Shown here one piece after another: positions 1 through 5,357 of a stretch of 8,654 bases of DNA. Location of the stretch: NCBI GenBank assembly GCA_023440865.1, contig JAEXRM010000037.1, forward strand, positions 1-8,654. Direction: 5' to 3'. The stretch is from Bacillota bacterium (GTDB lineage: Bacteria > Bacillota > Clostridia > DSM-8532). The notes beneath the pieces are model-generated. The model was not told where the DNA came from, searched no databases, and saw only the letters and a program-made list of their open reading frames with translations. Both the position numbers and the translations under genes were made by a program. Positions within the stretch are counted from its first letter, which is position 1. Each line of letters opens with the position of its first letter.

Positions 1-2
1 AT

Positions 3-77
3 GGCCCCATGGTCAAGCGGTCAAGACACGGCCCTTTCAAGGCTGTAACGGGGGTTCGATTCCCCCTGGGGTCACCA
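3..77 (+). tRNA. tRNA-Glu (anticodon UUC), CCA encoded
   Basis: The sequence folds as a complete cloverleaf. The acceptor stem pairs GGCCCCA (3-9) with TGGGGTC (67-73), including one G-T wobble. The D stem pairs GTC (12-14) with GAC (25-27). The anticodon stem pairs CGGCC (29-33) with GGCTG (41-45) and closes the loop CTTTCAA, with anticodon TTC at 36-38, which reads Glu codons. The T stem pairs GGGGG with CCCCC around the loop TTCGATT. The discriminator base is A74, and CCA (75-77) is encoded in the DNA. A terminator follows 4 bp later, so this is the last or only gene of its transcript; its promoter lies left of the window. I see no integrase or att-like duplication next to it. Confidence 0.95.
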
Positions 78-81
78 GAAG

Positions 82-110
82 AAAAGCTCCGGCGCATGCC
101 GGAGCTTTTT
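82..110. terminator. Strong intrinsic terminator, probably bidirectional
   Basis: A perfect 12-bp stem pairs 82-93 (AAAAGCTCCGGC) with 98-109 (GCCGGAGCTTTT) around a GCAT loop, and the right arm runs into a T5 tract (106-110). On the + strand it ends the tRNA-Glu transcript. On the minus strand the hairpin is followed by TTTTCTTCT, so it can also stop the glycosylase transcript coming from the right, whose stop codon is 63 bp away. Confidence 0.9.
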
Positions 111-172
111 GCATGCCTGCGGATGCCGACGGGGGGCGCCGCGCAGCGGAGATCCGCATGGCGAGAGCTCCT

Positions 173-1078
173 TCAGGTACCAATGCGGTTCTCCCGCGCA
201 TAGAAGAACAGATACTGCTGCGCCAGTCCCGCCAGCCCGCCCCAGCGCGCATCCGCATATCGCTGCAGCGCCTGCGTGTCCTTGCCGGAACCCGGATACA
301 AGGCCTCCATCAGCCGAAGCACCCACCGGTCCACCGGAAAGACGTCACGGTGCAGGCCGGAGAACAGCAGCGTGCAGTCGGCCACCTTGATGCCGACACC
401 ATGCAGGCGCAGCAGTGCGTTTCTGGCTTCCGGCAGCGGCATGCCGCCCAGCGCGGCAAGCTCCACCTCCCCCGAAGCGATCTGCCGCGCCGTTTGCAGC
501 AGGTACGGTGCCCGATATCCGGCCCGCAGCACGGCCAGGTCGCGTTCATTCAACGATGCGATGCGCGCGGCGGTGGGAAAGGTGCGCAGGGGAGTCCGGA
601 AAGCGGCGGAAGCCGCATCACCCGTGGGCGGTGGTTCCGGGTTGTCGCCGAAACGGTCGCACAGCACCGCCACAATCTGCCGGATTCGCGGAATGCCGTT
701 GTTCTGGGAGATCAGGAAGCTGGCCAGCGTTTCCCACGGATCCTGGCGCAGCAGCCGCAACCCTTGTCCGTAACGGGTTGCCGCCGCCATGACCGGATCG
801 TCGGCGGACAGCCGCCGCTTCCACGCGCCGTAATCCGCCTGCAGATCGAAATAGTGCATCCACGCCCCACGCAGCGATCCGGCACGGGGCCCTTCGAGCT
901 GCAGCCGGCTGCCATCCCAGGACAGCCGCAACGGATGCCTCCCGGCAATGCCCTGCCAGCGGCCATCCCCGAGCGGCTCCCAGCGGAAGCACTGTCCGCA
1001 GGAAAAGACGTGGGACGGATCGAAATCCTCGATGGGACCCAGCCGGAGGAGGTTATCCGGTTCATTGTGCGGTATCAT
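173..1078 (-). CDS. ogg: OGG1-type 8-oxoguanine DNA glycosylase/AP lyase
   Basis: A 301-aa base-excision-repair enzyme of the HhH-GPD superfamily, expected to remove 8-oxoguanine opposite C and nick the abasic site. The N-terminal OGG domain carries GQCFRW (residues 28-33), like GQSFRW of eukaryotic OGG1. The helix-hairpin-helix reads LHGVGIKVADC (225-235). Lys231 matches the catalytic lysine (human K249) and Asp250 in FPVDRW matches the catalytic aspartate (D268), with the same 19-residue spacing. Asn126, Cys235, Gln287 and Phe291 line up with human N149, C253, Q315 and F319, which contact DNA or the oxidised base. The ATG at 1078 is chosen because AAGGAG sits 6 nt upstream. An in-frame TTG at 1084 directly abuts that site and is too close. 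The gene stands alone, divergent from the DUF342 gene. AlkA-like specificity is the alternative, but these residues favour OGG1. Confidence 0.92.
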   Translation of the reverse strand: MIPHNEPDNLLRLGPIEDFDPSHVFSCGQCFRWEPLGDGRWQGIAGRHPLRLSWDGSRLQLEGPRAGSLRGAWMHYFDLQADYGAWKRRLSADDPVMAAATRYGQGLRLLRQDPWETLASFLISQNNGIPRIRQIVAVLCDRFGDNPEPPPTGDAASAAFRTPLRTFPTAARIASLNERDLAVLRAGYRAPYLLQTARQIASGEVELAALGGMPLPEARNALLRLHGVGIKVADCTLLFSGLHRDVFPVDRWVLRLMEALYPGSGKDTQALQRYADARWGGLAGLAQQYLFFYARENRIGT

Positions 1079-1092
1079 TGACAACTCCTTCG

Positions 1093-1120
1093 TTCAAGCC
1101 ATTTCCATCTGTGGTAGAAT
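1093..1120 (+). promoter_or_regulatory. Probable sigma-70 promoter for the DUF342 gene
   Basis: An extended -10 element, TGG-TAGAAT (1112-1120), lies 16 bp after a poor -35-like TTCAAG (1093-1098). Transcription would start near 1126-1128 and leave a leader of about 140-195 nt, depending on the start codon used. This is a call by eye; the weak -35 is partly offset by the TGn extension. Confidence 0.45.
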
Positions 1121-1181
1121 CGATTTGGAGGCACCTGTGACCCGCCTGTGGCTTGCCGAGCCGCCGTCGTCCACCGGTTCC

Positions 1182-1190
1182 ATCATACCA
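1182..1190 (-). promoter_or_regulatory. Possible extended -10 promoter for the glycosylase gene
   Basis: Read on the minus strand, the sequence is TGG-TATGAT, a good extended -10 hexamer. I see no convincing -35 at 16-18 bp. Transcription would start around 1175 and give a leader of roughly 97 nt before the ATG at 1078. It overlaps the DUF342 leader on the other strand. Confidence 0.35.
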
Positions 1191-1220
1191 TGACATGCAC
1201 GTGCCGTACCGCGCGGTTGT

Positions 1221-1251
1221 CGGGTCGCCACCGCCATCCGGTCGCGACCCG
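1221..1251 (+). promoter_or_regulatory. Strong leader hairpin upstream of the DUF342 gene
   Basis: CGGGTCGC (1221-1228) pairs perfectly with GCGACCCG (1244-1251). After a C/C mismatch the helix continues with ACCG (1230-1233) against CGGT (1239-1242) around the 5-nt loop CCATC. The hairpin ends 4 nt before the purine-rich Shine-Dalgarno sequence at 1256-1261. No T tract follows, so it is not an intrinsic terminator; a role in translation control or mRNA stability is possible. I matched it to no known riboswitch class. Confidence 0.5.
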
Positions 1252-1255
1252 GAAC

Positions 1256-1272
1256 AAAGGAAAACACATGTG
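1256..1272 (+). promoter_or_regulatory. Shine-Dalgarno with overlapping ATG and GTG starts
   Basis: AAAGGA (1256-1261) precedes ATGTG. ATG (1268-1270) is 6 nt away but opens a frame that ends at 1480 and shows no protein-like character of its own. GTG (1270-1272) is 8 nt away and is in frame with the DUF342 protein, adding 17 residues before its Met at 1321. This is the best ribosome-binding site in the leader, so the site either serves the GTG or starts a short decoy or leader ORF. Confidence 0.45.
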
Positions 1273-1320
1273 GCATGCGGCACTGGAAGCGAACAGGCCA
1301 GCATGCGGAGTGGAGCGATC

Positions 1321-2907
1321 ATGGGTGAAGCCGTCTTCCGCAATGAGCTGGTCGAAATCCACAAGAGCGGTTCGGAGTATACCATCCGCTCGCTGGCTCC
1401 CGGCCTGGACATGGAGGGGCTGGAGAAGCTGCTCAAGCAGCACCTGCCACAGGTCTACGTCACCAGCTTTGTCCGGGTGAAGGGCGTGCTGGCCGCGGCA
1501 CCGGCCGGTCCCGTGCCGCTGGGCACCGATCGCGACCGCGTCGAGATCCGGATTGCCGAGGATGCGCTCGCCGCCTGGTTCACGCTCTGGACGGAGAGCG
1601 AGTTCGTCCTGCCCGCGAACCGGGCGGCCCTGATCCGGGAAGTCGCGCTCGCCCTGCGCAGGGCCGGCATCACATACGGCATCCTGTCCGAGGTGTTCGC
1701 CGGCGAGCTGCAGATTGGCACCGAGTACCTCATCGCGCGCGGACAGCCGCCCGTTCCGGGAGAGGACGCCGTGGTGAGCATGATCGAGCTGGTTTCCGGC
1801 ACGCCCGAGGTCATTGAGGACGGATCGGTCAATCATTATGAAATGAACCTGATCAAGCGCGTGAAGGAGGGCGACTGGCTGGGCGAGCGGGTGGAGCCGC
1901 AACCGGGCGTTCCGGGCACCGATGTCTGCGGTCGGCTTGTGATGCCGGTCGGCGGCGCATCGGTGCCGCTGCGGTACGAGCGTGCATCGGTCCGCGAGGA
2001 ACTGCTGCCCGGCAAGACCGTACTGCGTGCCCGCAAGTCGGGGGCGGTTTTCTACCGGGGCGATGTGGTCGGTGTCTACGACTTTCTCGAGGTGGCGGGC
2101 AATATCGATTTCTCGACCGGCAACATCGACTACGACGGGTATCTGTCCGTCAAGGGAACGGTTGACGACAACTTCAGCGTCGCGGCCGAACACGACATCG
2201 AGATCCTGGGAGAGTATGGCGTCGGCGGTGCGGACGAGATCGTCAGCCGTGCCGGCAACATCTACATCCGGGGCGGCATCGCGGGCAAGGGACAGGCGGT
2301 CATCCGCTGCCAGAAGAACCTGTATGTCAAATACCTGTCCGATGTGACCGTGGAGTGCGCAGGCAGCGTCTTCATCGGCTTTTATGCGATGAACGCCCAC
2401 ATCCGTGCGCGGCAGGTGATCGTCGACTCACCGCGTGGACGCATCACAGGCGGGTATTGCGAAGCGGAGATTCGCATCGAGTCGGCAGAGATCGGAAACC
2501 GGGGGGAAACACGCACCGAGATCCGCGTTGTCGGTTTCGATCGGGACACGCTGCGCAGGGAGTATGAAAAGGTGGTTCAGTCGATGGAGGACGGCCGCAA
2601 GGAAATGAGCCGGCTCAAGCAGCAGCTGCGCCTGTTCGACGCGTCTCACCAGACCCTGCAGCAGCAGCAGGAGCAAACGACCCTGCGCGACCAGCTCGAG
2701 GCGCTCAAGGAGCGGCTCAAGGATGTGGAGTACGAGTACAAGTCGCTGGCCGACCATCTCCGCACGCCCGGCGAGGGTGCCGTGATCGTCCGGAAGCACG
2801 CATATGGCAATGTGCGCCTGCAGATCAAGGACAAGACCGAGGAAATCCGTGCAGACCGGAACATGACCACGTTTGTGTACCGCAACGGCGAGTTGGCGCA
2901 GGAATGA
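1321..2907 (+). CDS. DUF342/FapA-like beta-helix and coiled-coil protein
   Basis: A 528-aa soluble protein; no signal peptide or membrane segment is visible. The N-terminal part (about 1-160) is the variable DUF342 lead-in. Next comes the family stretch with EPQPGVPGTDVCG (192-204). The core at about 258-405 shows the regular NID.../GNI.../GGI... turns of a beta-helix, including GNIDYDGYLSVKGTV (267-281), GNIYIRGGIAGKG (312-324) and RGRITGGYCEAEI (372-384). Residues about 409-480 are charged and heptad-like (EKVVQSMEDGRKEMSRLKQQL and onward) and should form a coiled coil. Family members include FapA, linked to flagellar assembly in Vibrio, but most are uncharacterised and no flagellar gene is nearby. 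The ATG at 1321 has GGAG 5 nt upstream. The alternatives are GTG 1270 (545 aa, behind AAAGGA) and ATG 1303. The family call is firm; the role and exact start are not. Confidence 0.85.
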   Translation: MGEAVFRNELVEIHKSGSEYTIRSLAPGLDMEGLEKLLKQHLPQVYVTSFVRVKGVLAAAPAGPVPLGTDRDRVEIRIAEDALAAWFTLWTESEFVLPANRAALIREVALALRRAGITYGILSEVFAGELQIGTEYLIARGQPPVPGEDAVVSMIELVSGTPEVIEDGSVNHYEMNLIKRVKEGDWLGERVEPQPGVPGTDVCGRLVMPVGGASVPLRYERASVREELLPGKTVLRARKSGAVFYRGDVVGVYDFLEVAGNIDFSTGNIDYDGYLSVKGTVDDNFSVAAEHDIEILGEYGVGGADEIVSRAGNIYIRGGIAGKGQAVIRCQKNLYVKYLSDVTVECAGSVFIGFYAMNAHIRARQVIVDSPRGRITGGYCEAEIRIESAEIGNRGETRTEIRVVGFDRDTLRREYEKVVQSMEDGRKEMSRLKQQLRLFDASHQTLQQQQEQTTLRDQLEALKERLKDVEYEYKSLADHLRTPGEGAVIVRKHAYGNVRLQIKDKTEEIRADRNMTTFVYRNGELAQE

Positions 2908-2954
2908 TCCTGTTGCCGGGACGACGGCCGCGAGGCGCTCCCCGGCCATGCCGT

Positions 2955-3959
2955 TCAGCAGATTCTGGGCAGTCCTTCCCCCCTGAGCGCGTCGACCGGA
3001 CGAAGGCCGCCGATCCGTGTGCGGATGGTGACGGGCGCCCCGCCGGACTCCGTGGGCCGCGTGTCGGCGAGGTGGCCGACCACTGCCGCATGCCTGCCCG
3101 CCGTCGTGCCGCGCAACGCCGTCACGGCCTCCTGGGCCTGGTCTTCGGGCACGAACAGCAGCAGCTTCCCCTCGTTGCCCATGTAGAGCGGATCCAGTCC
3201 TAGGATGCCGCAGAAGGCGCGCACTTCGTCGGATACCGGCAGGGCTGTTTCCTCCAGCACGCAGTGGACGCCGGAGGCGGCGCAGAGCTCGTTGAGCACC
3301 GTGGCCAGGCCGCCGCGCGTGATGTCGCGCAGGGCGTGGATGTCGACGTGTCGCGCATCCAGGGCGGAAAGCAGCGGCGACAGGACGTCACAGTCGCTGC
3401 GGATGCCGTTTTCGATGCCCATGCGCTGGCTCAGGATGCAGGCATGGTGGTCGCCCAGATGCCCCGAGACGATGACCGCGTCTCCGGGGCGTCCGCCGGA
3501 TGCCCGAATCGGCTGCCGCCCGTCGAAGGTGCCTATGCCGGACGTGTTGATGAACAGGCCGCCCTTGCCGCCGACCACCTTCGTGTCCGCCGCGGCGATG
3601 ATGACACCGGCTCCCTTTGCCGCAGCCGCCATGGAACGGACGATCTCCTCCAGCACGTCGAAGGGGAGCCCCTCCTCCAGGATGAAGCCCGCGGACAGCC
3701 ACCGCGGCGTCGCACCGAGGCACAGCAGGTCGTTGACCGTGCCGCATACCGAGAGCTTTCCGATATCGCCGCCCGGAAACCGGATGGGATCGACGACGAA
3801 CGAGTCGGTCGAGAAGGCGCAGGGGCCCGAAACCGGCAGGCAGGCGGCGTCTTCCTGTGCATCCAGGGCTTTGTTGGACAAGTGCCGGGCGAAGACCTCC
3901 GCCACCAGCTCGGCGGTGGAAAGACCGCCGCTGCCGTGCGCCATCGTCACATGTTTCAT
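2955..3959 (-). CDS. hypE: Hydrogenase maturation protein HypE (thiocarboxamide dehydratase)
   Basis: A 334-aa cytoplasmic enzyme that receives a carbamoyl group from HypF on its C-terminal cysteine and dehydrates it with ATP to a thiocyanate, the source of the cyanide ligands on the active-site iron. It is a PurM/AIR-synthase-type ATPase. AHGSGG (7-12) opens the protein, STDSFVVDP (50-58) and GKLSVCGTVNDL (67-78) are family signatures, and DITRGGLATVLNE (212-224) belongs to the second domain. The protein ends in PRIC, placing the acceptor Cys334 at the very C-terminus as required. The start ATG has GGGGAGG 5 nt upstream. This is the last gene of the operon, 67 bp after hypD. Its stop lies 47 bp from the convergent DUF342 gene. 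Its length is typical of the family. Confidence 0.97.
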   Translation of the reverse strand: MKHVTMAHGSGGLSTAELVAEVFARHLSNKALDAQEDAACLPVSGPCAFSTDSFVVDPIRFPGGDIGKLSVCGTVNDLLCLGATPRWLSAGFILEEGLPFDVLEEIVRSMAAAAKGAGVIIAAADTKVVGGKGGLFINTSGIGTFDGRQPIRASGGRPGDAVIVSGHLGDHHACILSQRMGIENGIRSDCDVLSPLLSALDARHVDIHALRDITRGGLATVLNELCAASGVHCVLEETALPVSDEVRAFCGILGLDPLYMGNEGKLLLFVPEDQAQEAVTALRGTTAGRHAAVVGHLADTRPTESGGAPVTIRTRIGGLRPVDALRGEGLPRIC

Positions 3960-3975
3960 GATATCCTCCCCAAGT

Positions 3976-3997
3976 GCGGGAACGCCTTGCTTCCCGT
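3976..3997 (-). other. Small hairpin in the hypD-hypE gap
   Basis: CGGGAA (3977-3982) and TTCCCG (3991-3996) form a 6-bp stem, extended by a G-T pair (3976/3997), around an 8-nt loop. It lies in the only real intercistronic gap of the hyp operon, just upstream of the hypE ribosome-binding site. It lacks a T tract. It could stabilise mRNA ends or tune hypE translation, or be chance. Confidence 0.3.
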
Positions 3998-4026
3998 TGT
4001 TGCCTTACGTGCTCCGCAGGACCGGA

Positions 4027-5115
4027 TCAGGCGCCCCGGAACCGGTACCAGATGCCGCAGGCCCCTTCCGCCGACACCATGCATGGCCCCTGCGCATCCG
4101 AAGGGGTGCACGCGGTGCCGAACATCGGGCAATCGGGCGGCTGGATGCGGCCCAGGATCACATCGGTGCAGCGGCAGGCGGCATTGGCCGGCGGATCCGC
4201 GTCGAGATCGCGGCTGCCGGCGTCCCATGCCGCGTATTCCGGGCGCAGGAACAAACCGGAGCCCGGAATGACGCCGATGCCGCGCCAGGCGGATTCGCCC
4301 GGTTCGAACACCTCTGCGAGCAGCGCAATGGCTTTCGGATTGCCTTCGTGCCGCACGACGCCGGGGTAGAGATTCGCGACATGGGCGTCCCCGGCCGGTA
4401 GCTGATCGGTCGGGGCGGCTGACTGACGCCGCATGTCCCGCACCGCCCGCACCAGATGCCAGACGGCGAGGACGATGTGCTCCGGCGTGAACCCGGCCAC
4501 GGTGAAGGGTTTGCCATATCGCGCGGACAGGCCGGTGTAGGCATCGCTGCCGATGATCGCGCTCACATGGCCCGGTGCGATGAAGGCGTCGATGGGTTCG
4601 CCCGTGGACAGAATCAGCTCGAGTGCCGGCGGCACCGTGCGGACGGCCGTCAGCAGCTTCAGGTTCGTGATGCCCAGCCCGCGCGCCTTCTTCACCAGCA
4701 TCGCGTAGACCGGGGCGGTCGTCTCGAAACCGACGGCGGCGAAGACGTGCGTGATGTGCGGCTCCTGCCGCGCCCGCTCCAACAGCTCGAGCGGCGCGTA
4801 GAGGAACCGGATGTCGGCACCTTCCGCCTTCGTGTCCGCCAGGCTGTGCGTCGTGCCGCGCACCTTGAGCATGTCGCCGAAGGCATAGACGCGGTGTCCC
4901 GGCTGGAACGCAAGGCCCACCGCCCGGTCGATGTACGCGCCGGGGGTGATGCAGACAGGACATCCCGGCCCGGAGATCAGCGTGACGCCCTTTGGCAGCA
5001 GGCTGCGCAGCCCGCCCTGCATGATGGCGGCGGTGTGTGTGCCGCAGACCTCCATGATGCGGATCTCCGGCCCGTCATAACGGGCAAGGTCGGCAAGGGC
5101 CTCCTGGAGCGTCAT
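4027..5115 (-). CDS. hypD: Hydrogenase maturation protein HypD (Fe-S scaffold)
   Basis: A 362-aa iron-sulfur protein that, with HypC, forms the scaffold on which the Fe(CN)2CO unit of [NiFe]-hydrogenase is built. MEVCGTHT contains Cys24, and SGPGCPVC contains Cys52 and Cys55; in the family these residues bind iron and take part in thiol redox chemistry. The C-terminal block reads CPMFGTACTPSDAQGPC, then GAC, giving Cys329, Cys336, Cys345 and Cys353, the four expected ligands of the [4Fe-4S] cluster. No key cysteine is missing and the length is normal. The ATG overlaps the hypC stop as ATGA, so the two genes are probably translationally coupled, in keeping with HypC and HypD acting as a complex. 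Confidence 0.98.
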   Translation of the reverse strand: MTLQEALADLARYDGPEIRIMEVCGTHTAAIMQGGLRSLLPKGVTLISGPGCPVCITPGAYIDRAVGLAFQPGHRVYAFGDMLKVRGTTHSLADTKAEGADIRFLYAPLELLERARQEPHITHVFAAVGFETTAPVYAMLVKKARGLGITNLKLLTAVRTVPPALELILSTGEPIDAFIAPGHVSAIIGSDAYTGLSARYGKPFTVAGFTPEHIVLAVWHLVRAVRDMRRQSAAPTDQLPAGDAHVANLYPGVVRHEGNPKAIALLAEVFEPGESAWRGIGVIPGSGLFLRPEYAAWDAGSRDLDADPPANAACRCTDVILGRIQPPDCPMFGTACTPSDAQGPCMVSAEGACGIWYRFRGA

Positions 5116-5354
5116 CGGATGGCACCTCCGCGTTCCGGCGCCAGGACCTCGTCGAGCTCGGCGAGCAGCTGGGCCAGCTCATCGGCCTGTTCCTTCCTCA
5201 TCACCTCGATGGCGAGTCCGGCATGGACGAGCACATGGTCGCCGACCTGCGCGTTCACCAGGCCAAGGCCCACACGCATGCGGTTCCCGCCGAAGTCGAC
5301 GGTGGCGACATCGCCCTCGATGGATAGGATCTCTCCGGGAACGGCAACACACAT
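5112..5354 (-). CDS. hypC: Hydrogenase maturation chaperone HypC
   Basis: An 80-aa HypC/HupF-family chaperone. It binds HypD while the Fe(CN)2CO group is made and then carries this group to the immature hydrogenase large subunit. The N-terminus MCVAVPGEIL is diagnostic: Cys2, exposed after Met removal, binds the iron. A small OB-like beta-barrel follows (VATVDFGGNRMRVGLGLV), then a charged helical C-terminus (EVMRKEQADELAQLLAELDEV). AGGA lies 6 nt before the ATG, inside the end of hypF. The gene starts 3 bp after the hypF stop and overlaps hypD by 4 bp. A HybG-type paralogue specific to one hydrogenase is possible, but the operon context favours the general HypC. Confidence 0.97.
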   Translation of the reverse strand: MCVAVPGEILSIEGDVATVDFGGNRMRVGLGLVNAQVGDHVLVHAGLAIEVMRKEQADELAQLLAELDEVLAPERGGAIR

Positions 5355-5357
5355 GGC

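Noticed and set aside
118..158. TGCGGAT/ATCCGCA inverted repeat downstream of the glycosylase stop
   Set aside because: A 7-bp match with a 27-nt loop is likely chance. The strong hairpin at 82-110 already explains termination.
1078..1083. TTGACA as a -35 element for the DUF342 promoter
   Set aside because: It is 31 bp from the TAGAAT hexamer, far beyond the usual 16-18 bp spacing, and it overlaps the glycosylase start.
1127..1307. 6S RNA or a known riboswitch in the ogg-DUF342 gap
   Set aside because: I could not draw the long closing stem and central bubble of 6S RNA, nor find the core of any riboswitch I know.
1268..1480. 70-codon ORF from ATG 1268 as a protein gene
   Set aside because: After 1321 its translation is an out-of-frame shadow of the DUF342 protein (Ser/Trp/Arg-rich). 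It is kept only as a possible leader or decoy ORF.
1183..2400. Long minus-strand open frame (405 codons) opposite the DUF342 gene
   Set aside because: The + strand frame has clear DUF342 motifs. The antisense frame is open because of high GC and shows no recognisable domain.
2915..2946. GCCGGG/CCCGGC inverted repeat between the DUF342 and hypE stops
   Set aside because: A 6-bp stem with a 20-nt loop and no T tract on either strand is too weak to call a terminator in such GC-rich DNA.
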